Assembly (NCBI GenBank): GCA_017506865.1
Contig: JAFCMP010000093.1
Location: forward strand, 1-64,000
Reading direction: 5' to 3'
DNA from: Tribonema minus
Taxonomy: Eukaryota > Sar > Xanthophyceae > Tribonematales > Tribonemataceae
DNA: 64,000 nt
Part shown: positions 47,909 through 59,900 of the stretch, piece by piece
Layout of the letters: each line of letters opens with the position of its first letter
Numbering within the stretch: position 1 is the first letter of the stretch
The notes under the pieces: generated by a model
The model's database searches: none
The model's input: only the letters and a program-made list of their open reading frames with translations
Told to the model about the DNA's origin: nothing
Translations under genes and position numbers: made by a program

Positions 47909-48251
47909 CTTCAAGGCATATGTATGTATGTGTGACATGTGCACATGCATGCACATGATGGGGCCAGGGGTCAGCCAGGCCTTGGGGGGTGGGGGTAAGG
48001 GGAGGAGGAGGGGGGCGAGCGGGGGGGGGAGCCTCAGTCTGGCTGACTGCCATGCAGCATCATGCGCATGGTTGGTAGGAGGGGGGCAGTGTACGTAGTA
48101 GCAGCAGTGGCACTCAGCAGTACACAAAACTATCAGGCATGTCGATGTGACATTTTGCCATGCGGGGGGCTTGAGTCGCTGAGTTATGGTCGGGAACCCC
48201 TCTTTGCAGCAACTATGGGGGCCCAGAGGTAGTGTGCCGGTTCCTGAGTGA
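47909..48251 (+). repeat. Dispersed repeat, copy A (inverted relative to 54194-54530)
   Basis: About 340 bp match the reverse complement of 54194-54530: AAGGCATATGTATG, GGTCAGCCAGGCCTTG, a G-rich tract, CTGACTGCCATGCAGCAT, GGCATGTCGATGTGACATTT and CTTTGCAGCAACTATGGGG occur in the same order. Both copies are preceded by a CTG tract. The last part retains a coding trace (QLWGPRGSVP) shared with copy B. Confidence 0.88.
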
Positions 48252-48416
48252 TACTTTAACTTCACATCTAACTTTATGTTGAACTTGCCCTCTTTTATTC
48301 TGCCGCGGCGCGAGGGCTGTGCGCAAGAAGACCCAAACTTCTGGGCGCCAGTTTGAAGTTTTTTCAAACGTCAACGAAGCTCGGAGCGGGGCACTTGGGC
48401 TCCAGTTGGAGCTCAG

Positions 48417-51149
48417 TTGGACTCCAATCCTGCTTTTTCTGAAGGAGCAGCGATGAGCGAGCAGGAAGCCATCTTTGGGGAGCTTGATGCTGCAGTGAGA
48501 CGCAGGATCTCGTTTCGGTGCCGAATGCGAGATATGACCAGTCTCATGTCAAACGCTCTAATCATCAATCAGCGCCATCGCCCTGCAGCAGACAAGGCTG
48601 TTGTTATAGAATGGACCACTGAGCTGCTGAGGCCTTGGCACCTTATGTGCCGCTCTCGCCTGATGAGGAACACCTACGGCAACAAGGTGTGTGTGTGATT
48701 TGTTTGTGTGGTTCTTCGTGTGCCGACTCTCTTCCTTTGCGTCACCTCTGGCTTACTTTGCCTCGGGCACGTGGTTTGCGCTATCGATCGTTGGCTTGGT
48801 CGGCACTTACTACAGGGCCTGGCTCCGCCGTCCTCCCATTGCTCTCAAGTGTACTTTTCATCCAGAAGAGGATGGCATGGCTTGGTGTGATACTTGCAGG
48901 CAACACCTACTTAAAGGCCTCGAGCAAGCTGGCTTTTTCATTCCCGGCCCTTATAACCTCCGGTAAATCCTGCTTAGATGTTCAGGATGCCCCTCTGTGT
49001 CTGAAAGAATGGTCAAGATTCACGTGAGCCTGCAACGTCTCAGGCTGTAATGGTGCAAACTTGGCAAGGTTGACATGCAGCATCATAGCACCCGGGGGTG
49101 TACCGTGCACTTGTGGCAAATTGAAGTGCAGCAGATGATTTGGGCACGATGTTGTGCGCATGGGTTTCTGCATGTAACGGTGCCACTGAGTTGGCGGCAC
49201 ACGCAGCTGCCAGTGCCTGTACATAGGGGTGACGCCATCATTGCACGCGAAGGGCCAACAGGATATTGCTTAGGGCTGTTATTGAGCTCAGCCCATCGCT
49301 GGCGCGTGAGGTTACTGACGTATGCTTATGTATGTGTGTGCTGCGCTGATGGCAGGAAGAGGCATGTGTTTCTGTGTAATGCCGCTCTGAGTGAGGCGGC
49401 AGCTCATAGATGTAGCTCATGAAGCGCTTTTTCTTTGCCTAGATCACAAAATGCATGCTCGGCAGCAACAGCAGCAGGAATTTGTACGCAAGCGGCCTAG
49501 ATTCTTGCTGTGCTCAGCAGCAGGCCTGGAGCCTGACTGCGAGCCTCGCTCACAGATTAATACTTCGCCCCGTTTCAATGCGATTGAATGCGTCTGCATG
49601 GAAAGCTGAACATTATATGTGTGTCCTGGGACTTCTGGGGCATGCGTTCGTGCAAGAGGGCACAAATGAGTATCGCACACATGATGTTGAGCAATGATGC
49701 AGCAGCAGGCGTCAAAATGCGGCGCCCGCTGTCTAACACAAACCAAGTTTGTTAACAGGCCATGGCTGACATCTGCTTGTGTGCCTCGCATTCATGTGCA
49801 CATCAAGGCCAGCGATCGTTGGTGCAGTTTTGCAGCTGTCATGCGCAGCATCTCAAGCTCCGGCCACGTATTTGTGCATGCTCACAAGTAGTCATGTGTC
49901 TCTCCTCTGCTCGTCTGCCCTTCATGCTTACAACAGGTGTGGATTTGCAGATGTGCATGCACACCGCGCCTAGCATCTGCAGAGAATTCGAAGCGCAGCT
50001 CATCTCAACTGGCCTGCCCTGGGGGATGCGTTTGTACTTCGTCTACCTGCTGAGGTTTTATGACATCAACACCTTTCTGCTGGCGCGGTACCTGACGCAT
50101 AGGTCGCCTTGTTTCAAGGGCGTCCCGGTGGCGGTGGTGCAGCGGTTCTTTGCAGCGATGGCGCAGATTGAGGCAACGGAGAGCAAAGGTGAGACGGCGG
50201 TGAAGTTGTCCTGGTTAAGTCGCCTGTTGCCCTGCACTTACTCATTGCGCTGCACCAATTGCCAAGCACTTCCGCTGCCGTCACGAGGTTGATGCACCAA
50301 AGCCTTCAGAGCAAAGCAAACCACGTCAACATGGCACTTGATGGATGAGCAGGGCAAGCTCTTGAGTGACGAAGTGCGTTTTGTCCTCCACGTGTGTATA
50401 AAACGTCTGTGTACGGGGGGGGGGGCAAGTGCTCTTAGTGGAAGATAGGTAAGGAGCAGGACCCACTAGACCTTCACGTGCACACTTTGTTGTGGTTCCA
50501 TAATCATGCACATACCATCGCTTTGATCACTTCTGACCTGGCCATACTAATGTGATCGCTGTGCTTATGACAATGTACAAAAAGTACGTGAGGCTAGCAG
50601 CTGTCAGTTCTCTCTTCTTGCACGAGCGTGCAAGCTTCTTCTTACCATCGTCAATAGGTCATTGCCTTGAGAACCCTAGGCTAATCGCGCACATTATCAA
50701 CCAGAGTAAACTGTATCAAGCACATCGCTGAGCTTTGCGAGCCAGGTAGCGCGCAGCGCGAGGTGATTAGTGTGAAGTTTGGACAGGTCTCGCGTGTTTC
50801 AGCTCTCCAGCAGTTCCCTGTCCGAGCACGTGAGATCCAGCAGCACAGTCTTGATAGTGCAGATGATGCAATCCACGGAGCTTCGGTCAGGGCTGTGGTT
50901 GCATGTACTTCTATGAAGTGTAGTTGCTCCTTACTGTGGTCCGCGTCCTCACATTATGTGTGTTTCTGCTGTTCTTGCTGCCATTGCAACTGCGCGATGC
51001 AGGCACTGCAGCAGGCGGCAGCGCAGGAGACAAATCGCAATGGTGGTGGCGGCTGCCAACCCTGTGGGGCCATTTTGCAGCAGCTGACACGAAACGCGAA
51101 GATGCACGGGAAAGAAGGGCAGCGTGACGAGGTGCACACGCACACATGA
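48417..51149 (+). CDS. Possible multi-exon gene of unknown function (weak)
   Basis: Several plus-strand pieces look like exons. At 48417-48689, EQEAIFGELDAAVRRRISF and onward to a possible GTGTGT donor. At 49950-50189, starting after TTTGCAG, FEAQLISTGLPWGMRLYFVY then KGVPVAVVQRFFAAMAQIEA, ended by GTGAGA. At about 50763-50890, VISVKFGQVSRVSALQQFPV. The 49950-50189 piece is the most convincing, with a clean acceptor, donor and hydrophobic core. I do not recognise the family, and I could not join the pieces in phase, so start, end and exon order are guesses. Confidence 0.3.
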
Positions 51150-53700
51150 GCCAGGGATCTACTTCAAGTAGGAGTCTACGTCTCGGACTCGAGCAGCAGC
51201 TGTGCCTAGGTTGCGAGTTTAACGGCTCCGCGTGCAGACTGTGTATGGGCTTGTGTAGTCTTTTGTACTCGAATTTGTCAGCGGGCTGCTTACAGACTGA
51301 GCACTGCTACGCTGTGCTGCCAGTGTTCTGAACCTTGCTGAGTCCTCGCATGCGGATTGACCTTCGTCATGCACGGCAAACGTGTCCAACTCGTCGCACG
51401 AGGTCGTGTGTACTTCAGCATGTACTTACTAAAGGTGCACTTTATTTTCGTGCATGCTTTCTGACTGCGTCAGCAAGGGTCATGCACATCACCACTCAGC
51501 CCTGCCAGTGGCTCTACCAGCTAGACTCAAAACACGAGTCCTGGTATGTATCAATACACAAGCATTAACCCACACGTGATGGCGTTTGCTCATTGCTGTA
51601 GATGCACTTGCGCGCCGGCTGCAGCACGTGAGATGTGAAGTGACCTTGAAGATATTGCAGTAAGGTGGTGTTCCAGACCAGCAGCGCTGGTAGCATTTAA
51701 ATAATCTACATGTGATGGTGCCCACCTTCTGACCCCGCTGATGGTACCTTGTAGAGTCGGATGGTGCCATCACCAGCACATGTGCTGCACTAATGGCGGA
51801 GGGAATTGAATGCGAACATGGTTCTATAGAATGATTGAATTGAACCGGGCAATTTCCTCCAGCGATGCGAGGTTGAGGTAAGGGGGCATCATGCACAAGA
51901 ACCACCAACCATCAAGCAGCACCCGACTTCACCAGCTCCAGCAGCAGTCACAACAGCGCCCTTGGCGGGTGTGCGCTTGCAACCGGACGTTGTGCAGACT
52001 TTGTGCAAGCCCGCACCACCGCGACGCACCATTTTCTGTTTGGCACAAGCACTGTAAAAGTAGCAGCAGGAGCAGTCTCACGCACACCAGCAGAACCAAC
52101 AGTGTCAAGATCTGCACAAACCAGTGCTATCACTACATAGATGCCATGCCATTCACAGTGCCATCACTAGACGTACCCATGAAAGATTTGTGTGTCGTTC
52201 CAAACAATTGATTTTGTAGGATCTAGGCGCTTGCCACTGAGTCTAAAGACTCGTCTTTGACGTCATTGACGAAAGTTGTGCGCATGGATTCGCTTGAATA
52301 AATGCTTTTATCTGGCGGACGCGATGACTCAGCTCACGCTGAGTCCTTGACACCATTGACGAAATTTGTGCGCATGCATTCACTTGAATCAATGCTTTCA
52401 TTTAATTTGGTCGTGGGTGGCGACACTGCCTTGAGCGCGTAGCGCTTCATGCAAAGGGCGGGGGCTGTGACCACGTCTAAGCCATTGTGCAGACTGAACT
52501 CGGCATATACCCACCTGTCGAGTGTGTTCCTCTACCCCTATGCACATCACAAGCTCCCCCGCATGTTACATGTCATGTCATTTCATCAACCTGATCTCAA
52601 TTGATCTCATGGCAATGAGCCCCCTAATCACCACATGCTGTGTACCATAGTGTCTGCAAAAGTGTCCGCAACGTGAGGTGTACGTATGGACTTGTATTTA
52701 TAAAGGCCCAAGGGAGGCCGGGTGTACTCAAATCACATTGTGCTGGCCTGTGCTTACATCAATAGGCCTGGGTGAATAATTTCAGGCCTCCCGGTGTGGA
52801 GGAGGCAACTTGAACTTCAAGTTGTCAGATTCGCTGATCCGGCCAATGGCACAGACGTGACCTGCTTAAAAAGGTGAGGGCCTATAGAGGTCTTAGTGCA
52901 TGATCAGTGTGTTGCTTATACATCATGGCGTTCTGGAGCATGCACTACGGCAATTCAAAGCAATTGAATTGGTGGAATCTGAGTGCATACGTCTGCGCTA
53001 CAGACACATTGGCAGTCGCGCTCGCATTGTGTCCTTGTTAACGCCGTTGACAAACTGTTGCGCATGGATTCACTTACATGGATGCCTTCATTGATCCCAT
53101 GTGCCGGCACAGACTCAGATGAAGCGGAACAGCTCAAATGGTGAAGGTCTAATTTGAAATAAGATAATATACGCAGGTTGCACACAGCACTTCAATGTAC
53201 TGTAGTCCTTCTTCTTCAGAACTGAAGAACTGCAAGCTTGAATTCTTAAGGTGTGTGAGACCGAAGTTTATAGTGTCAGACCGAAGTACTTAAAAGCGCA
53301 TCACGCCACCCGAGACCTCCCAAATCTCAGGAGTGTGATTCTGAGCGGCAGTGTGGTTAAAGACGTCGCTACCCGTAAAGATGTATGTAGAAGGTAACAA
53401 GGGAGTACAAGGGATCCTCAGACCATTGCCGTATTACCAGCTAACCCTAGCAGCATTAGGGTCAGCTAATACTAGCCCAAACCCTAGCCCTGACCAAGTG
53501 CAAGGACCTCTTGGTGTTGCGGCTCCTGATGCTTAGCCTGGTGCCAGAGGCCAGCAGGTGGAGATGCCACAGCTATCTAGCGTATGCATCTGGCACGGCG
53601 ACAGTGAATGACTAAGTCTATGTTGTGGTGGTTTTACCGAGTCGGTTCAGGTGGCGAGTGTTTGCACTGCATTACAGTATGCAATGTGCTGTGTGCCTGC
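51150..53700. other. Gene-poor stretch with a short dispersed repeat
   Basis: No gene recognised. A unit of about 50 bp (CATTGACGAAA.TTGTGCGCATG.ATTC.CTTGAAT.AATGC) occurs at about 52262-52312 and 52348-52402, with a more diverged copy at 53044-53090. Confidence 0.6.
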
Positions 53701-53829
53701 ACATTTACAGTGTTGTTGGTCGACTTCACTGCATCATTTACCGCCTGCTGCACATTGTCTGGCAGGTCGTCCTTGCGGCGCAACATAAATCTTTGCTTTC
53801 GAAATAGCGGCAAGGTTGCGGCCGTGCTC

Positions 53830-54237
53830 ACGAGGCGTGACAGATGAATCCTGAGGTGATTGCCACCACACACTGGCAGAACTTGCAGTCCCATTTGCTG
53901 CAGTTAGCGCTGGTGACGCTGTCGGTACAAAGCCCCTCCTCTTGCGAGGCGCCATGCACTTCAACACTGCGCCACAAAAAACATGTGGCTTTGCCCTTAA
54001 CCCTAGGCGAAAAACCTCAGCCCTGCTTGTGAACTTCAACAACAACACACCTTAACCCTAAATCCAGCCGGTGATACCGCACGGTAACAGGATTCCAAGT
54101 ATTACCATATACCTGCGTTTGTAGCACTCGAAACAGCCGGTATGGACCACACTGATGAGTGGTGCTTCGGCTCCCTCCGAAAAGTGCTTCACATCACTCG
54201 CCAGAAACGGCACACTACCTCTGGGGCCCCATAGTTG
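53830..54237 (-). CDS. Possible exons downstream of the Fanzor remnant, unidentified
   Basis: A minus-strand exon 54237-54113 with a good acceptor (CTTTGCAG) and donor (GTATAT) encodes QLWGPRGSVPFLASDVKHFS then PLISVVHTGCFECYKRR. A further piece near 53950-53860 contains NCSKWDCKFCQCVV in one frame. CFEC and CKFC suggest a Cys-rich, perhaps zinc-binding, protein. The 5' half of the first exon is also present in the repeat at 48.2 kb, so this exon is at least partly inside a mobile or duplicated segment. Whether it belongs to the same element as the nuclease remnant upstream is open. Confidence 0.3.
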
Positions 54238-54530
54238 CTGCAAAGAGGGGCTCTTGACCATAGCTCAGCGACTCAACCCCCCCCGCATGGCAAAATGTCA
54301 CATCGACATGCCTGATTGATTTTGTGTGCTGCTGCCACTGCTGCTACGACACTGCCCCCTCCCACCTACCATGTGGATAATGCTGCATGGCAGTCAGCCA
54401 GCCCCCCCCCCCCCCCCCCCCCCCCCCTCCTCCTCCCTACCCCCACCCCTCAAGGCCTGGCTGACCCCCTGCCCCATCATCATGTACATGCATGTGCATA
54501 TGTCATGCATACATATGCCTTGCAGGAACT
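54194..54530 (-). repeat. Dispersed repeat, copy B
   Basis: Reverse complement of 47909-48251, with a C-only tract of about 23 bases at 54404-54426 where copy A has an interrupted G run. On the minus strand it is preceded by a short (CTG)8 tract (54537-54562), mirroring the giant CTG tract beside copy A, and lies about 60 bp after the stop of the nuclease-like frame. It lacks the retroposon found in copy A. Confidence 0.88.
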
Positions 54531-55830
54531 TCAACAACAGCAGCAGCAGCAGCAGCAGCAGCGCAGCAAGGCGCTAGCCGCCCCCAGGATGTCAGATATG
54601 CGCCTCTGAGGCCTGCCTGCCCATACCTGGGCCCCGGCAAAACTCGGGAGGACGCACCCCATACAGCATCTTCACCACACGCCGCACTTTGTTGATGTTG
54701 GCGGCGCCAGATTGGTCGCGGTCGACAGCAACCACGTCACACCGCGACTCCTCAGGGACATCAAGCCTGGAGTTTACGCAACAGAATACCCTAGATCCTA
54801 GGGCACTGCGGCGCAGGGGTGCCCGATCTTGGGAGCAGGTGAGTGATGTCCGTAATTCAAGGACCACCGTTGCCAGGCAGGCAAGGTGCCGTATCAGGCG
54901 CTTGCGGGGGATGGGGCCGCCCGGCGGGAGCCGCTGCCAGACTCGGCCTTCCCGAAGAAGACCACCCGCCGCACATTGGGGTCGGTGGCCCGAGGATATC
55001 ACGGGCCACGCGCGCCACCACCCGCACCCTGGTGCGGTAGGAGTCGAACGTGCGTATGCGGCGTGTGTGGCTGAGGTAGTGGCGCGCGCGCACGGACAAC
55101 GTCTGATACGTCACTGTGGCGTAGTTGGCGGCACCTTCTCCGGGCCTGCGCAGGGAGGTCTGTGACGTGAAAAGCTTCGCCGCCGCGTACAGCTGCGGGT
55201 CCCGCTTCCGGCACATCTTGAAGTAGCGGCGCGAGTTCTTGCGCTTCGTAGCTGGACAGCAAGGGAAGGGGCGGAGGGGCAGGGGGGCGGAAGCAAGGGG
55301 CGGGGGGGAGGGGGGGGGATGGATGAGCACCGCTTCATGATTACTAATCTGGAGTAATAGCACACTGCCAAGCTATTGTAAGTCATATACAGGTGTCATG
55401 CAAAATATCACTTCATGTTGCATGAGTCCGACGAGCTGCATCAGTGCATGCCACACTGTAGCTGAGAGTGCGCTCTGTCCTCCCCGAGATGCATGAATGA
55501 CATGTCACGCAGGTGTTGGCGCTGTTTGTGCAGAGGGCGTTTATGGTGCCCCTTGCCTTGAACTTGTAACTGCGCTGCGTACTATCATGATAATGTAAAC
55601 ATGGTCGCTGTGAATGCAGTGTGCCTGTGACCGTAGCTCACTGCAATTACCCAAGTTTCTGTAAGAGCGCAAACCCGATGCTATGCATCAGCCAGGACTG
55701 CAGACCCCCTCAAACAAGTGTCAAGTCAGTGCTCAACTTGAACTTCAGATGCACCCAGGCAACGGCTACCTGAGAGGCAACCTTAGCACCTGCGCTGCTG
55801 CATGACCCAAGCCCCGTGGAACAGAAGAGT

Positions 55831-56024
55831 ACGGCCGCAGACATGAAGGGCACGGTGGCGGATACGAAGACGTCAGACTTCAAGTGAGTGCTGACTGATT
55901 CAAAACTCATCCCAGAAGAGGTTGTGACGGAAGAAGAGGTTGTGATGAGTTTTGAATCAGTCAGCACTCACATGAAGTCTGACGTCTTCGTATCCGCCAC
56001 CGTGCCCTTCATGTTAGCGGCCGT
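55831..56024. repeat. Inverted duplication around the RuvC-I exon end and donor
   Basis: Arms of about 81 bp (55831-55911 and 55944-56024) are reverse complements with only about three mismatches, separated by 32 bp. The right arm holds the true exon end and donor of the nuclease-like gene on the minus strand. The left arm carries the same exon end and a GTGAGTGCTG donor on the plus strand. Confidence 0.92.
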
Positions 56025-56195
56025 CAAGTCCGGGCTGACGCGCGCTCTAACGCTCACGGCAATGGACTTCTGCCTGGGGTCGACGCCGATGGCCTCGGTG
56101 GCGGGACCATGCCGACCATAGGCTCTGCAGAGAGCAAAGCGTGCAACCATCTGTTGGTGCAAATCATCATCAGCATTAACAGACGTGCGTGAGTG

Positions 56196-56248
56196 CCAAC
56201 CCTACCCCTAACCCTAACCCTCAACCTAAACCTAACCTTAACCCTGAT
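56196..56248. repeat. Interstitial telomere-like repeat
   Basis: Degenerate CCCTAA units (CCCTACCCCTAACCCTAACC and variants) lie about 75 bp before the RuvC-I exon on the minus strand, inside its upstream intron. Confidence 0.85.
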
Positions 56249-56905
56249 TGCAACCCAACCCATCACCATGCATTACCATGCATGCAGCAGCGGGTTGCTA
56301 CATTGATCACTGGAGTCATGTGTTCAAGCAACCAGCACAATGCCTGCCCGCATGTACTCTCAATCAGGTAACGGCAGCAATGGCCCACAAATGCAGATGC
56401 CACTGCAACTGTTCCAACATGCAAGCGTGTTGAAGCCGCAGCTAGCGTCCACTGCGCCCACAGGCGAGTCACTGCAGCCACGGCATGCACGAAGTGTGCA
56501 GCATGGAGCTGCTGCTGCTTGAAACCCGTGCGTGATTGCATGAAGCGACCCAACCAATCACACACGTGCTTGCCTCTTGAAGATTGAGGCCATGCACTCA
56601 CCCTCCTGCCTGCAGGTCACGCTGGTCTTTGAGCACCCAGTCAGGCAGCTGATGGACGCCGGAAACAGTCTTTGCACGGACGTCCTTCTCCGTCACGATG
56701 CGGTACCAACGCTTGCTCGAGAGTTTTGTGAACTGCAGACGAAATGTGGAAGCTAGAATTCCCTACTTAGTATTTTGGATCCGAGCTCGGCAGAGCTTGT
56801 TTGCTGGTACGGAGCGGCAGCAAACGGAGGGAGACATAGGCAGACGGCCATTGATTCTGGAAGCAGGAAGCGTACTTTGGTTCGTGGTTGCCTTACGTAC
56901 CGACC

Positions 56906-59900
56906 ATGGCAGCAAGGTGGGTACCATTCTACTGCTACTTTGTTGATAGCAGCAAGGATGCTGACGAGCATACCGATTGCTTCGTGCAGCCGGGCCTCCG
57001 CTTATCGCAATTCGGTTCCTGTGATCAGCCGCTTATGTTTTCAACACGGTTCAGCAGGTGGCACATCAGAAAGTATCCACAGTCTGCGACTGCACCAAGT
57101 TGCCCATCCCACGAAGCCACCGTATTCGCTGTTGCATAAACCTGATACCTCTGTGAAGGTAGTAGTTTAGTGCGAAGCACAGTCCCACGAGTAGCAGCAG
57201 CTGCAGGTGTTCTCAGGAGCCAAAACGTGTACTACAGTAGCAGCAGCAGTTCCGCATTCTCATGGTCAACGCTTGTGATGTCCTCCACCTTTGCTTTGTG
57301 CTGCAGCTATGACCGCGCTATCACAGTCTTCAGTCCAGATGGCCATCTCTTTCAGGTATGTGCTTAGGTATGTGCTTCAAGCTGCAATGTGATGTGCGGA
57401 ATCTGGCGCTGTGCTCTATGGCATTCAAGCACGCAGCTGTTGCAAATTCACCTTGTGTCGCATACGCTCGCCACTCGTGATTTACATTTACTGCATCAGG
57501 TTTTGCTAACAGATCAGTGCATCACACAGAGCCTGCACCCTTCATGTATCATGTCGCCACAGTCCACCGTGCGAGTTTTTGTGTTGCTACCACTCGACCA
57601 AAACGGAATGAGCCCAGAACTTCAACACCAGGCACTACCGACATGCAGTGTGGCATGTTGTTTGTGTGAGTGTGTATGTGGGGGGAGGGGAATGTGTATG
57701 CAATTAGGGTTTGTATACATCGTACAGGGGTAGGTGTCATAACCATACGGGATACAATGTATGCGCTATATCGGGCGAAACTACCGTAAATCACGGGGTA
57801 TAAGATACCCGTTCCTTAACAACGCCAGCTTTTTGGGCCTCTAAGATACGGGTTTCTTATACGGCGTATAAGAAAGGGAGTATCTTATACAGCAAACCTA
57901 GTATCTTACGTACACAACTGTCAACATGCTATAAGAAACAGGTATATTATACGGCGTATGCGCGCGTGCATGCGTATGCGTCACCAATGGTGTTGGGGTC
58001 TTGAAGTTGAGAGCAGTCGGAGGAGAGAGGTAGTACGGCTGAACAAAGAATGCCGCCGGTGGTAGTGCAGCTGCTTTAGCCGGTTTAGCAGCAGCAGCAG
58101 CAGCAGCAGCGCCACCAGCGATGGTGAATCAGATGACCGTACCAGCACCAGAGCCTGCTGCCGAGCGCAAGCGAGGACCTGCCCAGCTCATGCACTGCTT
58201 GCTGCATGCCTGTCGTTGGTGCTTTGCTACAGTTTGAAAGTTGCCTTGCTTGCTGCACAAGGTACGGGATTTCTTATACCGTCGCGTAAGGAACCCCCTT
58301 TCTTAACAGCAAGGATTCCTTATGCCGCGTATAAGAAAGGGCGTTCCTTATACAGCAAACCTAGTATCTTACATACATGCCTGTCCAAATGTTATAAGAA
58401 ACGGGTATCTTATACGCCGTATAAGATACCCGTTTCTTATACAGAGGCACTGCCTTATACCCCGTGATTTACGGTAGGCATGCACAAGGCCTGCTGAGCC
58501 GTGCCCCACTCCAGATGGCGGCGCGCGTGTTGCAGCGGCCATGCGCATCACCAGCCCCCCCATTGGCACCACATCTCGCCCTGGCGCTCCCGCCAGCCCC
58601 CTGGTGCAGCCCCCCCTCCCCATTCCGCAGCTCATCAGCATGCAAACGCGCCCTCCACTGCGCTGTGCGCCGCTTAGGTGGAGTACGCGATAGAGGCGGT
58701 CAAGCGCGGCAGCAGCGTGGTGGGCGTGCGCGCGGCAGACATGCTCGTGGTCGGCGTGGAGCGTCGCGCCACCGCCAAACTTCAAGACCCGCGCACCATC
58801 CGCAAGATCGTCAAGGTGGACGCGCACCTGACGCTGGCGTTTGCGGGACTCACCGCGGACGCGCGCGTGCTCATTGACAAGGCGCGCCTCGAGGCGCAGA
58901 GCTACCGCCTCACGTGCGAGGACGCGCCGTCACTTGGTGAGCGCTGCTGCCGCCGCCGCCGCTGCTGCTGCCGCTGCTGCTGCTGCTGCCGTTGCTGCGT
59001 GGCCGCTGCCTGAGCGCTGCTGCCTGAGCGTTGCTCCGTAGAAAGCGCCCTGAGTGCTGCTGCAGCATGAATATTCCTGAGCGCTGCTGCGTGGACAGTA
59101 ACCGAGCGCTGCTGCTGCGCAGAAAGTGCCTGAGCGGTGGTGCTACATGGACAACACCTGAGGGCGCTGCTGTTTAGAGTGCACTCGTCAGCTCGTGCGC
59201 AGCTTGCAGCACTGCCGTCAAGGTGCTTGACGATGTGCACTGCTTTTGGAGCGTGTGATGTCAGGCATGCTGTGTGTGCAGTTTCCGCCTCTTCCCACGC
59301 CGTGCAGCAACCTGAGGGTGTTTTGTTTACCATTGGGCATCAAAGTATTGAGTGAGGTCACCGCCATGGCATAGGTGCCGCAATCCTTTCTGGCTATCCC
59401 CCTTATGTGCTGCTACGCTCTTTACTTGCAGAGTGCACGGCGCTGATGACTGACGCCGCTGCCGCAATCGTGTTCTTCTGTCCTGTGCTGTCTGCGCGCA
59501 GAGTACATGGCGCGGTTCATAGCGCGCACGCAGCAAAAGTACACGCAGCGTGGAGGCATGCGCCCCTTTGGTGTTAGCTGCATGCTGGCGGGCTTTGGCA
59601 CGGATGGCCAACCTCAGGTGCGTCACGTGGAGTTTTTCACTGTCAAATTGATGTGAGAGGCTTTTAACACACGCTTAGTCAGCTTCATTCCTGTGATGTT
59701 TGCGCTCTGTTTGGAATGTGGACCACCACACGCTATGTACGAGAATGATGGCGGTGCCAGTGCTCGAGGTGCAAACACTGCCTACTTGACAGGTCCATTT
59801 GCCTGTTGCACATATTGGAGCGGTGCTCATGCACTGCGGCATGCATCTAACTGATACTCCCCAGTACAAGTGTGAAAACTGCATGCAAGAACAGGTCCAA

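Larger units (their letters stand above)
54592..56732 (-). pseudogene. Fanzor/TnpB-like RNA-guided nuclease, decayed
   Basis: Minus-strand pieces follow the order of a Fanzor protein. Exon 56732-56602 (FTKLSSKRWYRIVTEKDVRA) splices in phase to exon 56124-55972, which carries ATEAIGVDPRQKSIAVSV, a good RuvC-I motif (GVDP..K). Then about 55250-55000 has SRRYFKMCRKRDPQLY and RRIRTFDSYRTRVRVV, like the Fanzor middle region. RVVFFGKAESGSGS (about 54980-54930) is followed by IPRKRLIRHLACLATVVLEL and RTSLTCSQ, matching RuvC-II (E..TS..C). VAVDRDQSGAANINKVRR (about 54720-54670) matches RuvC-III. Two frame changes between 55010 and 54930, and poorly kept zinc-finger cysteines after TCSQ, indicate decay. 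These nucleases are transposon-borne and guided by an RNA encoded near their 3' end. No intact copy is in the window. Confidence 0.65.

Noticed and set aside
53281-53500. rRNA-like stretch (GAAGGTAACAAGGGAG)
   Set aside because: Only a short chance resemblance to the small-subunit 3' end; flanking sequence does not match rRNA.
55710-55967. Minus-strand frame with repeated SDVFVSATVPFM
   Set aside because: Arises from the inverted duplication of the RuvC-I exon end read in the wrong orientation.
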